Shown here one piece after another: positions 9,118 through 20,784 of a DNA stretch of 64,000 bases (positions within the stretch are counted from its first letter, which is position 1; the number at the start of each line of letters is the position of its first letter). The translations under genes and the position numbers were made by a program. The notes under the pieces were generated by a model. It worked only from the letters and a program-made list of their open reading frames with translations, was not told the origin of the DNA and ran no database searches. Source of the stretch: Leptospira stimsonii (lineage in GTDB: Bacteria > Spirochaetota > Leptospiria > Leptospirales > Leptospiraceae); NCBI RefSeq assembly GCF_003545875.1, contig NZ_QHCS01000009.1:1-64000 (forward strand), in the 5' to 3' direction.

Positions 9118-10024
9118 ATCCCGTCCCGTTCCTCACCACCGTCTTTTCCGATTAGCTCCGCTAAAACCAAACCCCCGAATATAAAAGAACATCCTAAAAT
9201 TCGGATCGGCCCGGAAGTCTCACCTAATAAAAAATAGGCGATGATCGTCGAAAATACCGGCTCCAAGGAAAAGATAATTCCTACGCGAGTGGGGGAAACG
9301 AATCTCTGAAACTTTGTTTGTAAGAATGTGGTCAAAACCGAAGCCAAAAGTGCATTGTAAAGAACGCCCGGAATCAGTCTCGAGTTCGGATCGAATTTCA
9401 GTTCTTCCAATCCGGTAAAATGTAAGAAGATCACGGATACAAAGGCGAAAAGACCGGCGACAAAGGACTGATAAAAAACGGAGATTGCGATCGGAGTTTG
9501 CGAACTCACTCGATCCATCTGAATGATGTAAAGTGAAAAGAAAAGAGCGCCGCCTAACGTGATCCAATCCCCTTTTTGGATCTGTAGAGAACCTTCTTTT
9601 CCGGATTCCCCCATAAAAATCAGACAAATTCCCGCAAATACGACCGTGGCGCCCGCCAAATTCCCCTTGGAAGGGATTCTTCTTTTGAGAACGGCTTCCA
9701 AAAACGGAGTAATGACGACTAATGTTCCGATTAAAAAGGAGGATTTTGTCGCAGTGGTCGTCTTGAGTCCGACGGTTTCACACGCAAAACCGAGAAACAA
9801 AAACATTCCCAGAAAAAAAGCTCCCGGATACCAAAATTTTCCCTTTCTAAATTCTTTCCAAGCGAACGGTAAAAAAATCAGGCCCGCGATCGCAAAACGT
9901 AACGCTAAAAAAACGGAAGGAGACGTGTCTCTCAATCCGAAAATCGTCATCGTAAAGGTCCCGCCCCAAATCAGAGTACAAAAAACCAATGCTGTTTCGT
10001 TGATGAATTTTCCGGAGAGTTTCA

Positions 10025-10025
<1 letters not shown>
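9114..10025 (-). CDS. DMT-superfamily (EamA) transporter
   Basis: A 303-residue inner-membrane protein with about ten hydrophobic segments in two EamA repeats, typical of drug/metabolite exporters; the substrate is unknown. Motifs such as LIWGGTFTMT near the N-terminus and IIAYFLLGE near the C-terminus fit the family. The start is a GTG whose first base is the last base of the upstream peptidase stop (TAGTG), so the two genes are translationally coupled. Its 3' end overlaps the convergent chemoreceptor gene by four bases. Confidence 0.9.
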
Positions 10026-11551
<1,526 letters not shown>

Positions 11552-12059
11552 TCGTTTCTAAGAATGGAACTACTTTGCTTTTCTCCGTTTCAGAATCCAG
11601 ATATTTTTTGCCTGCGATGCAAAAGCTCCGACCGATCATGGAGAATCGCTTTCGGCGGAATGAAACCATGCGATCAAAACTGTAATAGCCAAAAGTTGAG
11701 AGAAACTGCGATGGAATCGTCTTGCAGGAAAGAATTTTGTCGTAGTTCCCACGAAGAATTTTTTACTTGCAAAATCATGATCTTGTGATAGAGGAAAATC
11801 TCCGGAGTTTTCCGCCACCCACCCCTCCACCCAAAAATGGGCGGGGCGGGCCGTTTCACGGAGGAGCGTCGGAGTTCCGTCAATTCTTCCTCTTCCGATC
11901 CAGAACAGCTTGAGGATAAGAATCGAAAGCTTCTCCTAGCAAGGTGTCGCGAGACGATCGAAGGGAATTTTCTCTTGATTTGTCCGTTTCCTTTTTCAGT
12001 CTATCCCCAGCCTAAAAGATTCTTTGAAAGTGAGAATACTTTTGGACAGGAACCCTTCC
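11552..12059. other. Divergent intergenic region with a GC-rich block
   Basis: About 500 bases between the divergent peptidase and SUMF1-like genes. No gene is supported. A strikingly C-rich then G-rich block at about 11810-11855 (CCACCC…GGGCGGGGCGGG) could fold into an imperfect hairpin, and GGAGTTCC cores occur at about 11801 and 11871, resembling those in the tandem repeat near 49.4 kb. Promoters for both genes must lie here, but none stands out. Confidence 0.45.
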
Positions 12060-12944
12060 ATGAAATCGAAAATTCAGAACCTTCTTCTTTCGGTCATTAT
12101 CATTTCGGCCGTTTGTTTAGGATTGAACTGTAAACTTCTCGCGGATTCTTCCGCTTGTGGCGGACAGGAAATTCCCGGAATGAAATGTATCCCTGCCGGA
12201 GAATTCATACGCGGAAGCAATTCTTTCGACGCGGATGAAAAACCCGAAGAGAAAGTGTACGTGAGCGACTTCTACATGGATATTTACGAAGTCACAAACG
12301 AAGAATTTGACAAATGCAAAGGCGCGGGCAAATGCCAAGAATGTCTTAAGACGGGAAAGTGCAACTATATCGGACCACGTTATGGTAAACCGTATTTAGG
12401 ACGCAAACAACCGGCCGCCGGAATCAGCTGGTTCACGGCCAAGGAATTCTGCGAATGGGCGGGCAAACGCCTTCCCACCGAAGCGGAATGGGAAAAAGCC
12501 GCGCGAGGACCCAATGGCAATTTATATCCTTGGGGAAACGAGCCTGCGACCTGCGAAAGAGCGATCATTGAAGTGGGAGATATCAAGGGATGTGTGGCTA
12601 AAAAAACGGACAAACCTCATCTGATGCCCACTGCAGACGTGGGAACGAGACCGCCGGGAGTCTACGGACTTTACGACATGGCCGGGAACTCTTGGGAATG
12701 GACTCAGGATTGGTATTCTCCCTCGTTTAAATCCTGCGGGGAAGCTTGCCGAGGAAAGGATCCGAAAGGCCCTTGTGCGGGAAAAGAATCTTGTCCCGGT
12801 TTTACGAAGAAGGTTTTGAAAAGCGGATCTTGGTGGTGGCCCGCCAATTACGCGAGAGGTTCCAAAAGAAGAGCCCATATCCCAGAAAATTTTCCGGAAT
12901 ACCATCACTTTGGATTCCGTTGTGCCAAGGACGCAAACAAATAA
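12060..12944 (+). CDS. SUMF1/FGE-sulfatase-domain lipoprotein
   Basis: A 294-residue exported protein. The ATG at 12060 is chosen for its Shine-Dalgarno (CAGGAA, 8-base spacing) and because it opens directly into a lipoprotein signal ending in VCLGLNC. The mature part is a formylglycine-generating-enzyme-like domain: GMKCIPAGEFIRGS, DIYEVTNEEF, GISWFTAKEFCEWAGKRLPTEAEWEKAARG, YPWGNE, MAGNSWEWT and a terminal HFGFRCAKD. Most bacterial members of this fold are not true sulfatase activators, and the exact activity is unknown. The domain is cysteine-rich, fitting an oxidising periplasm. It begins an operon of three genes with gaps of one and six bases. Confidence 0.88.
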   Translation: MKSKIQNLLLSVIIISAVCLGLNCKLLADSSACGGQEIPGMKCIPAGEFIRGSNSFDADEKPEEKVYVSDFYMDIYEVTNEEFDKCKGAGKCQECLKTGKCNYIGPRYGKPYLGRKQPAAGISWFTAKEFCEWAGKRLPTEAEWEKAARGPNGNLYPWGNEPATCERAIIEVGDIKGCVAKKTDKPHLMPTADVGTRPPGVYGLYDMAGNSWEWTQDWYSPSFKSCGEACRGKDPKGPCAGKESCPGFTKKVLKSGSWWWPANYARGSKRRAHIPENFPEYHHFGFRCAKDANK

Positions 12945-12945
12945 C

Positions 12946-14040
12946 ATGCTCAACAATTCTAAATTAGGAATTTATTTTATTCTTATCCTTTTTTCTTTCG
13001 GATTTTCATTCTGTTCCGGCTCGGAAAAAGTAAAAGAAACACGCTCTCTCAGCGAAGAAAGCCTCGTCTCCAAGATCGGAATCCTAAGAGAAACTCCGCA
13101 AGAAATCCTAGTACCCACAAAATGGGACGTAGGCGATACGACTGTTTCCAACGAAGACAGATTGGACCTTCTCATTCCTCACGTACAAAACGTAGGAAAC
13201 GCCTATATCGGAGTAGGTTCCGAACAGAATCTTACGATCGCGGCTTGGGCGAAATCGGATTTCATCTATCTGATGGACTTCACACAAATCGTGGTACACG
13301 CAAACGAGATCACGGTTCTCTTTCTAAAGAAAGGAGAAAAGAAAGAGGATTTTATCCGTTATTGGGGAAAGGAAGGAGAAAAAGACGCGCTCGAGTTGAT
13401 CCAGACTTCCCTTCCTAACCCCGAAGTTTATAAGAAGGTTTACAAACAAGCCTCTCCATTTATCCGGAAACGTCACAGAACAAACCTGATGCTTTCCAAA
13501 AAATACAACTATAGAATGTTTCAGACCGACGACGAACAATATTCCTATATTCGAAAGTTGGCCGTCGAAGACAGAATCTTTCCTTTAAAGGGAAATCTAC
13601 TCGGCAATACGACTCTTCTCGGCATCGGAAACACTTTGAAAAAAGTCGGCCACAAGGTGGGAATCATTTATTTCAGCAACGCGGAAGAATACTTCGCCTA
13701 TCCGCAGGAATTTAAGAATTCGCTTATCAATCTTCCGGTGGATGAGAAATCTCTCGTAGTAAGAACGATTTCCGTTCGGAGAGATTTGTTTCCTTGGTCG
13801 CCCGGCTCTGAAATTTCCACAGACCGCGGATTTCACTACTGCGTGCAAAAAATATCAAACTTTCAGAAATGGCTCTCGAGCAACAAACCGGGACTTCGTT
13901 CTCTACAAGTGATGGTGGAAGGCGGAACCGTGGATAAAAAGAACGGAATTACAGTCGTCGACAAGGAACCCGTAGTTGCGGCCCCACCGACAACGGCGCC
14001 TAAAACACAACCTACATCCAACACATCCGCTCCTCAGTAA
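12946..14040 (+). CDS. Hypothetical lipoprotein
   Basis: A 364-residue product starting one base after the preceding stop, with a lipoprotein signal (ILFSFGFSFC). I recognise no domain. The mature part is charged with mixed helix and strand; the C-terminus is a low-complexity Pro/Thr/Ala tail (APPTTAPKTQPTSNTSAPQ) typical of a flexible linker. The adjacent SUMF1-like lipoprotein and the downstream membrane protein suggest that all three act at the envelope. Confidence 0.8.
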   Translation: MLNNSKLGIYFILILFSFGFSFCSGSEKVKETRSLSEESLVSKIGILRETPQEILVPTKWDVGDTTVSNEDRLDLLIPHVQNVGNAYIGVGSEQNLTIAAWAKSDFIYLMDFTQIVVHANEITVLFLKKGEKKEDFIRYWGKEGEKDALELIQTSLPNPEVYKKVYKQASPFIRKRHRTNLMLSKKYNYRMFQTDDEQYSYIRKLAVEDRIFPLKGNLLGNTTLLGIGNTLKKVGHKVGIIYFSNAEEYFAYPQEFKNSLINLPVDEKSLVVRTISVRRDLFPWSPGSEISTDRGFHYCVQKISNFQKWLSSNKPGLRSLQVMVEGGTVDKKNGITVVDKEPVVAAPPTTAPKTQPTSNTSAPQ

Positions 14041-14046
14041 AACCGA

Positions 14047-15633
14047 ATGGGTTGGAAATTCAGAAAGGAAATCGTACTCGTTGCGATTTCCTTTTTTGTT
14101 TTTCTGACTTCGCTTAACAATCAACCGCAAATCTCGGATCTCGTATTTAACGCGGACATTCTTTATCCTGCGATTCTCTATCAAGACCTAATTACGGATA
14201 AGAATCCGATTTACGAATGGAGCCTTACTCCGTCTCCGTATTTTTTTCCGGATATTTCGATCTTCTTCTTAATCAAATTGTTTGTCATAGGAGGAGTGGA
14301 GAGCCTTTACCTTACCTTCTTTTTCCAAGCGATCGGGCTATTGGGAGCACTTTTACTTTTTGTTCGCTCAGGGGCGGACTCGGAGGAAAATAAAAATACA
14401 ATCTCTCATATTACAATTTTCGTATATTCTATATTTTTGATTTCTTTTTCGTTTCAGTCATATTTTTTTCCGAGCTTTGGATTCGCGGCGCACGGAGGAG
14501 CTCTGATTTTTACGTTTATTTCCGGCGCTCTTTGGTTTTCCAAAAAGGATTGGAAAAGGAAGATCGTTTTTTGGTGCCTCTTCGGAGCGATACAAATCCT
14601 CCTAATCGTATCCGATCCTTTGTATTTCTTTTACTTTTCCCTCCCTTGCCTGATTTACTCCGCAGAAGAATGGATAAGAAACAAAAACAAGCAGGAGCTA
14701 AATTCGATATTTCTCCTTCTTGTTTTTACCGGAATCGGATTAATCGCGTATAAAAATCTGGCTAAAGTGAATTTCATCTTCATTCCCACAAATTATTATC
14801 AAAGAGATTCTTCCTTGAATTTCTTACAAATCCTATGGATCTCGATTCAAAACCAGATAAGGAATACGCCGTATTCGTTCACGGCTCTAACCGGATTCTA
14901 TCTTTTATCTTCCCTCCTACTTTTGATATCGAAAGGCGGACGGAAAAATCAAAACCGATTTTCAAATCAAATATCGTTCTTAATTCGTGTTCTTCTCGTT
15001 TCGTTCTTAGGAATTTTAATTTCCGGAACAATCACAGGGCTTTTTCAACTGGATGGAATTGCGATTCGTTATCTCTTACCTTTGCTTTTCTTTTGGATTC
15101 CTTTTATCATCATTGCTTTTTTTCGCCTGTCGCTCTCCTACAAGAAACAAGTCTTTCTGGGATTCAATCTTCTATATTTCATCATCGTCGTTTCCGTTTT
15201 GTATTGGGGAGATTTAAGACCGAGGCTCTATCGGGATTCTCTAGCGGATTGCCTGGATCAGAACCAGGAAATCTTATCGCTAAAAAGAGGACTTTCCAAT
15301 TTCTGGGATTCAAGAAGAATCCGAATCTTCTCTCGAAAAAATCTACGAGCCGATAATTATCTCAAAGACCTACATCCAGAATATTGGCAGAATTCATGGA
15401 CCTGGTTTACAAAAACACCCGAAGAAGAATATAACTTCGCCGTCTTACCAGGATTAGACGAGAAAAAATTAAGCGAAGAATTCGGCGAACCAAAACATCG
15501 CCTTTCCTGCCAAAAACATGAAATTCTAATATGGGATTCGAAAGCAAAAGAACGATTTGTTCGATTCAGGGAAAAGAAAAAAGAAGAAGTCGAACTTTGG
15601 CACAAACTCACTGGAAGAAAAAAGATTCTCTGA
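14047..15633 (+). CDS. Polytopic membrane protein, possibly GT-C-like
   Basis: A 528-residue integral inner-membrane protein with about ten hydrophobic segments (for example VLVAISFFVFLTSL at the start and FILIRVLLVSFLGILISG mid-protein) and a hydrophilic C-terminal tail of about 130 residues. The general layout, with a first periplasmic loop carrying acidic residues (FNADILYPAILYQDL), recalls GT-C glycosyltransferases, but I see no decisive motif and do not assign that function. It follows the lipoprotein gene by six bases and is likely the last gene of the operon. Confidence 0.75.
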   Translation: MGWKFRKEIVLVAISFFVFLTSLNNQPQISDLVFNADILYPAILYQDLITDKNPIYEWSLTPSPYFFPDISIFFLIKLFVIGGVESLYLTFFFQAIGLLGALLLFVRSGADSEENKNTISHITIFVYSIFLISFSFQSYFFPSFGFAAHGGALIFTFISGALWFSKKDWKRKIVFWCLFGAIQILLIVSDPLYFFYFSLPCLIYSAEEWIRNKNKQELNSIFLLLVFTGIGLIAYKNLAKVNFIFIPTNYYQRDSSLNFLQILWISIQNQIRNTPYSFTALTGFYLLSSLLLLISKGGRKNQNRFSNQISFLIRVLLVSFLGILISGTITGLFQLDGIAIRYLLPLLFFWIPFIIIAFFRLSLSYKKQVFLGFNLLYFIIVVSVLYWGDLRPRLYRDSLADCLDQNQEILSLKRGLSNFWDSRRIRIFSRKNLRADNYLKDLHPEYWQNSWTWFTKTPEEEYNFAVLPGLDEKKLSEEFGEPKHRLSCQKHEILIWDSKAKERFVRFREKKKEEVELWHKLTGRKKIL

Positions 15634-15921
15634 GGTTATAATGTTCTTAGGAAGGAGAAGTTTGATACTAAATTTTTCGGAAGGTCTCATCTAAAAATAA
15701 TGTCCATCAGGAACGGGTGATAGCAGAAACGTTTATTCAGCATAAAGAAATTTTTGAATCTATTTGCAAATGCGTTGACTCCGGAAATGAGTCTCTTCTT
15801 AGTGAAAACTTTTATTTCCTGTGTAAAACACCGCCGAATCAGAATTCATCACTCCTTCAAAAAAATAATCATTATCCGTAGCCAAGCCTGAACAAAATTT
15901 TTGGCGGAAATTCTTTCTATT

Positions 15922-18573
15922 CTAAAATTTCATCTCGAGTCCGAAATTCAGATTAGGGACCCTATGTTTATAAATATTGAGACCGTTCTGATTAATATAT
16001 AAAGTTTGCGGATTGGAACCTGGTATGTATGGGATACCGCTAGTAAAGACCGTATTACTGACAGCGATCCGATTCGCTGTCAGGTTAACGACTTCAAGAT
16101 AAAAATTTAAGTTTCCCCAACTCGTTGTGATGAATTTATCAAATCGTAGATCGATCTGATTGTATGCAGGGAGTCGTTCCGAACGGATGTAATTCGAATA
16201 GATCGGCGAATAACCGATCTGTTGCTTTTCCGATCCTATGATTGGAGTATATGCATAATTCGTTAAGTAAGAATATCTAAAGCCCAACTGGAAGGAATTC
16301 AAATATCGCCATCCGGCGACAAAACTAAAAATATGCGTCCGATCTAGATCGTATAATTCCTCTTTAGAATTCTTTCTTAAAACCTCCAGGCTCCCGTTAG
16401 AATACAAATTGGTATAATATCCCCTCGAATTGTCCTGATATATCAATCTATTGTTCTGCGTTAAGTTCTGGTGATTTTTTATTTCTTCTTCGCTTAGCAC
16501 TGGTTGGTTTCGATTCCTCTTGGTTAAAGAATTCGAGTAAGAAGCCCATCCGAAAAACCCCGTTCCTTCTTCCATCTCCTTTCTTATCATCAATTCGATG
16601 CCTTTCGACCAACCTGTCATCGAATTAGAATAGTTCAAATTTCTCTGAGGGATCAATGTGGAACTACGCTGATCTACTAATGAGGACACATTGTTGATAT
16701 TTGCCGCTGAAGAATCCGAAACAAATTGATCTTGAATCGCCATACTATCGAACGTATTTCTATAACCTTCCACTTTGATAGAGTATTTCGATAGAAATTT
16801 TTGCTCTATCCCAATATTGGAATGTTGAGAGGTTTCAACCTTTAATTTCGGATTTCCGATTGTTTTTGAATACTGGCTGATATCGTTCGGTGCCTGCGAA
16901 AAGTTTCCTGTTCCGCCGAAGAGCGTCGTGCCAAAGGAAGTAAAGTTCTTCGCAAGTAAGAATCTCGGATTGGTCTTCCATTCTTTAGAAAGGTCATAAT
17001 AATCCCGACGAACTCCAAGAGTCGCCGAATATCCTAAATGATCAAATTTCAATTCAGAAAAATATCCTATCTCACGATGTGTCATTTTATCTCCATCCAA
17101 GACTGCCATCGTATTCGTATTCGGGTCCGAAATGATAAGCTCGGTTAGTCTTAAGAATTGAGGCTTCGGATTTAAATAAGTTATTTTTCCTTTAAAGCTC
17201 GAAACGGTCTCCCGATACTGTCCGCCGGAGTTCAGCTTTAGGATTTTTTTGAATATGGAAATTTCTAAGAAATCCTCGAAGTAATTCAAATTTTGGGAAA
17301 AATCATTACCTACTGTATTTATTTTTACAAATCCATCCGGAGAAATCCTCCCATCGTTACTATCGAGATAATAAGTGCTATTTTGAATTCTTTCACTAAA
17401 ATAATTTCTAGCAACATTAATTGTATTTTTTATTGATCCGAAAGGAGTCCAGATATGTTTGAGGCCGTCGGTCCTGAAATCTCGATCCACTACTAAACCG
17501 TCAACCAAAGATTCTGCACTACTTTGATTGGCGTCCAATTTTTCGTTTTTGGCAAACGGGTATCTAAAATCCTTCGCACCGAATGAGGTTATGGTTATAG
17601 AATGTTCAGAATTGATATCCCAGTGAATCCGTCCTTGGTAGTCGCTATAATCCGATATGAGCGTTTGATTGGGGACAACGTCGTGAAGTTGTCCTAATAA
17701 TAAATTAGGATAATATTTTCTTCCAGAAACATTTACATTTAAATTCTTTGTCACGTTTTTAAATGTGTATCCATCGATCAAAAAAGTGTTAAGGTTAACA
17801 ACGGTGAGATCTTCCCTTTTCTTAAAGCCCTCCACTGCGATTACTCCTCCAGTTCCGAAACCATACCGTGTCGAGTATGCACCTGAATACACTTCTAAAG
17901 AGCGAATCGCATTATTGTTGATAACCGATGAAATGCCGTCTGCATGAAACGGATAACTGAAAGGAAGATCGTCAAAATAAAATTGATTCGACTTCGAACC
18001 CGCTCCTCTCATCACTAGAAACCCTCTTTGACTATTAGAAATATCGGGGCTTTTCGTCTGCGTGCCGGATTTCGTCAAACTCAACTGAATCGGTAACGCG
18101 GATTGAAAACTGGAATTATTATAATTTTGGAATATTTGAGATACGCCAGGAACATTAAATACTGCTTTTAAGGAGTCTCCGAAGGTTCCCGGAAGTCTTT
18201 TGATTTCCGCTTGTTTCAGTCGGACACCGTTAATGTCGTCTTTTTCACCGATCACGGAAATCTCCGTCTCACGATTCTCTATCAAAGATCCGATTTTTAC
18301 AAAGTTCTGCCCTTTCACAAGTTCGATTCGTCTCCTTCTTTGTATACCCTCCGTACTTGCAAAGAGGATCGAATATAGGCCCGACTCAGGAACGGAAATA
18401 ATTATTTCATCCGATAATTTGTTTATCAGTAAAGTCGTCTTAAAATTACCCTTCTCAATCAAGACGAAGTCAGGAGAAGACTGGGAAAAAAGAGAATTCG
18501 AATACATCAGTACGATCAGTGCAAAAGGATAAACTGTGATTCGTAAGAGTATAATTGTTCGCATCATCTTCAC
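15922..18573 (-). CDS. TonB-dependent outer-membrane receptor
   Basis: An 883-residue outer-membrane transporter. A signal peptide ends near NSLFSQS. A short beta-sandwich-like N-terminal segment (about residues 30-105) precedes the plug: ISVIGEKDD, FNVPGVSQIFQ, GFLVMRGAGSKSNQFYFDDLPF and EVYSGAYSTRYGFGTGGVIAVEG, all typical of TonB plugs. The remainder is beta-strand-rich and ends in LNFGLEMKF with the terminal Phe expected of a barrel. It imports a ligand using TonB energy; the substrate, perhaps a siderophore or cofactor, cannot be read from sequence. No Fur-like box was found in its upstream 150 bases. It appears to be monocistronic. Confidence 0.92.
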   Translation of the reverse strand: MKMMRTIILLRITVYPFALIVLMYSNSLFSQSSPDFVLIEKGNFKTTLLINKLSDEIIISVPESGLYSILFASTEGIQRRRRIELVKGQNFVKIGSLIENRETEISVIGEKDDINGVRLKQAEIKRLPGTFGDSLKAVFNVPGVSQIFQNYNNSSFQSALPIQLSLTKSGTQTKSPDISNSQRGFLVMRGAGSKSNQFYFDDLPFSYPFHADGISSVINNNAIRSLEVYSGAYSTRYGFGTGGVIAVEGFKKREDLTVVNLNTFLIDGYTFKNVTKNLNVNVSGRKYYPNLLLGQLHDVVPNQTLISDYSDYQGRIHWDINSEHSITITSFGAKDFRYPFAKNEKLDANQSSAESLVDGLVVDRDFRTDGLKHIWTPFGSIKNTINVARNYFSERIQNSTYYLDSNDGRISPDGFVKINTVGNDFSQNLNYFEDFLEISIFKKILKLNSGGQYRETVSSFKGKITYLNPKPQFLRLTELIISDPNTNTMAVLDGDKMTHREIGYFSELKFDHLGYSATLGVRRDYYDLSKEWKTNPRFLLAKNFTSFGTTLFGGTGNFSQAPNDISQYSKTIGNPKLKVETSQHSNIGIEQKFLSKYSIKVEGYRNTFDSMAIQDQFVSDSSAANINNVSSLVDQRSSTLIPQRNLNYSNSMTGWSKGIELMIRKEMEEGTGFFGWASYSNSLTKRNRNQPVLSEEEIKNHQNLTQNNRLIYQDNSRGYYTNLYSNGSLEVLRKNSKEELYDLDRTHIFSFVAGWRYLNSFQLGFRYSYLTNYAYTPIIGSEKQQIGYSPIYSNYIRSERLPAYNQIDLRFDKFITTSWGNLNFYLEVVNLTANRIAVSNTVFTSGIPYIPGSNPQTLYINQNGLNIYKHRVPNLNFGLEMKF

Positions 18574-19708
18574 CGATCGTCAATCCCACTGAAATATAGA
18601 AAGAAGCTCCGAGTCGAAAATCGAATCTCTAACCCTATAGAGTCAAGCGAGTTCGACCTACAATCTTCCTCATTCTTGGTTGTACATTCGGATCGCTTCG
18701 AGTAGGCTATTTAAGAAATCTCTATGTGTTTCCTTCTAAGAGTCTATTTTCATTCGATTCCACATAACTTTTTCCCGTTTACTACGATAACGAATACAGC
18801 TGACGGATCGGAGTGCGGTAGATACGTATTCAATTCTAAGATGAAAAGAAATTTCTAAGAACATTCTGAATCCATTAAATTTCATTCAATGGCGAATGAC
18901 TCATTCGTCCAAAAAAGAAACAATCCGTAGCTCAACTGAATATCGGTCGTAAGAATCTGACCACACTCCGGTCCATTCATCCTTTTCTATTCTAGTGAAT
19001 AAGAAGGTAGAAATAACATCCGCCGCCAAACAGAGACAGAATCCGTGTCTATAATCCGCATTCGATCCTGTAAAAAAAATCAATCCCGCCAGTGATATTC
19101 AATTTGAATTTAGAAACATTGAATTTTCAGAGCCAGTGAGAAAGATTGGAAGCGCATTCAGAATCAGTTTTTTTAAGATTAGAATGCGATCGTAAAAGAA
19201 GATTCATTCTAGGATTATAATCAATCGAAACAGTGATAGAACCACGGCAAATATTCTTACATTAGATGATGATAAACAATTGTTAGGTGAAGGATCCCAA
19301 GCTGGAACCAGAACGCGCTTCAACAACCAAGTTAAAAAATATATAATTCTCATTCCCAATCTTGACCGAGAATTCTGATAAAAGATTTAGAATCGATCCC
19401 CTCATATGGAACGAGCTGAAGTCAGCGAAAAGATTCATTTGAATTTCAAGTTTCGCCTCGTCTATCAGACGATTATGATTCGAAAAGAATCCCCATCAGA
19501 TCCGTGGCCGGAATGGTTGCTCGTATTGCGACTCGGATTTATGGAGTTACACTTTGCTCGGATTCGATTCTTCCTAACGATTCCATAGACAATTCGAATT
19601 CGCAGGACGAAGCATTCATAGAAAGGAAGCCATCCCACTCTTCCTCCGGTCCGCGCCCCTTTCGGCTCAAACCGGAGGAAACTCGTTTCCGCATGGGCGC
19701 GGAACAAG
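18574..19708. other. 1.1-kb stretch without a clear gene; possible decayed ORF
   Basis: This stretch lies between the receptor and the small ORF at 19709. The plus strand has a frame open from 19196 to 19378 that reads like protein (INRNSDRTTANILTLDDDK…), and the same frame upstream to about 18900 is interrupted by several stops, so a decayed gene is possible. A 60-codon minus-strand frame at 19083-18901 also exists. Neither is recognisable, and none has a clear ribosome site. Confidence 0.4.
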
Positions 19709-19777
19709 ATGCAAAAGAAACATCTTTTTTTCGTAATTTTCTTATTTACAATATTTTCAATTTGTAAGAAATCGTGA
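19709..19777 (+). CDS. Possible 22-residue micro-lipoprotein or leader peptide
   Basis: A tiny frame starting with ATG at 19709 and ending in TGA at 19775-19777. It reads MQKKHLFFVIFLFTIFSICK followed by KS: a positively charged N-terminus, hydrophobic core and a FSIC lipobox, then only three residues after the Cys. It ends 24 bases before the acetoacetate-decarboxylase-like gene. A GGAA lies about 6 bases before the ATG. It might be a real micro-lipoprotein, a translational leader for the next gene, or the stub of a lost lipoprotein. Too short to judge by sequence alone. Confidence 0.3.
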   Translation: MQKKHLFFVIFLFTIFSICKKS

Positions 19778-19801
19778 AGCCCGATCCAAACAGGAGAACT
19801 C

Positions 19802-20725
19802 ATGGCAAATTATGTTGTTCGCGGCGGAGAACAGGAATTACCTCCGCCCTATCAAATGAAACAAGTGGAATTTTATTCTTTTTGCATAGAAGGAAATCAG
19901 AATGCGATTCAGTCGATCGTAGATCGTGACCTAAATGGGCCAGCGAACGGTTCTGCGCACTATTCCGCATTTACAGATAAATTATTTCTCGTATTTGCAA
20001 AACAGCAGTATCTGGTTCCCGGTAACGATTGCGGCTGGGTGGAGGAAACCGACGTCGGATTTTGGATTCCACTCTTTGCGAAAGATCCGCTTCGAATCCG
20101 TTTTTATCAACCTTATCTTTTTGTGGATATTCCAACCGCGATGGCAACCGGGAGAGAGATCTACGGGTTTCACAAAATTCACGGCGATTTCCAAATGCCA
20201 TCCTTACAAGTTCCTCCGGAATATTTTTCCGTCGATGCGATCACTCCTCGTGGAAAAGACAGACAGGCCATTTCACAAAGAATGTTCACACTCACTTGTC
20301 CTCCTGGCGGATCAAAGACAAAGGAATCTTACGATGATTTTTCGAAGATAGGGAGCAAGTTTGCGGAAATTCTTTTCGGAGATCCTTCTAAGATCGCGAT
20401 CCCCGGAATGGGACTCGTTATCAATCTTTTGGACTTCTTATTCTCTCCGGAACTCGGTATGGTCTTTCTAAAACAATTTAGAGACGCCGCAAATCCGACC
20501 CTGGCCTGCTATCAAGCCATCGTGGAAGCGAGTAGCAACGTGACTCATTTTCGAAAAGGCGGACTCTTGGAAGGAAATTACGTTTTAGACCTTCTCGATA
20601 ATCCGTATTTCCCTTTTGTCAGCGACTTCGGTCTCAAAGGGAACTCCGTTCCAGTTCAGTTCGGAATCTGGTGTGATTTCGATTTCGATTTCTCTCCCGG
20701 AAAAATAATTCATCAAAATACATAA
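19802..20725 (+). CDS. Acetoacetate decarboxylase-like protein
   Basis: A 307-residue soluble protein of the acetoacetate-decarboxylase (ADC) superfamily. The active-site signature GREIYGFHK places Lys125 at the position of the Schiff-base lysine of classical ADC, where the usual YPKK is replaced by FHKI. It is longer than classical ADC (about 245 residues). Members of this superfamily also do aldol/dehydratase chemistry, so the reaction is not certain. The gene has a good ribosome site (CAGGAG) and is followed 59 bases later by an FAD-dependent oxidoreductase, a pairing that suggests a shared pathway. Confidence 0.8.
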   Translation: MANYVVRGGEQELPPPYQMKQVEFYSFCIEGNQNAIQSIVDRDLNGPANGSAHYSAFTDKLFLVFAKQQYLVPGNDCGWVEETDVGFWIPLFAKDPLRIRFYQPYLFVDIPTAMATGREIYGFHKIHGDFQMPSLQVPPEYFSVDAITPRGKDRQAISQRMFTLTCPPGGSKTKESYDDFSKIGSKFAEILFGDPSKIAIPGMGLVINLLDFLFSPELGMVFLKQFRDAANPTLACYQAIVEASSNVTHFRKGGLLEGNYVLDLLDNPYFPFVSDFGLKGNSVPVQFGIWCDFDFDFSPGKIIHQNT

Positions 20726-20727
20726 AT

Positions 20728-20747
20728 ATTTTAGAATATTCTAAAAT
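20728..20747. promoter_or_regulatory. 20-bp perfect palindrome, putative operator
   Basis: ATTTTAGAATATTCTAAAAT lies between the ADC-like gene and the FAD-oxidoreductase gene, followed by an AT-rich promoter-like stretch. The same TTAGAATATTCTAA core occurs upstream of the gene starting at 44699, and a related core with one central base occurs twice before the peroxidase at 50725. Probably a transcription-factor site; Fur/PerR-like identity is inference. Confidence 0.55.
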
Positions 20748-20784
20748 TATATAAAATTAATTTATTAATTCAGGTAAAATAGCA

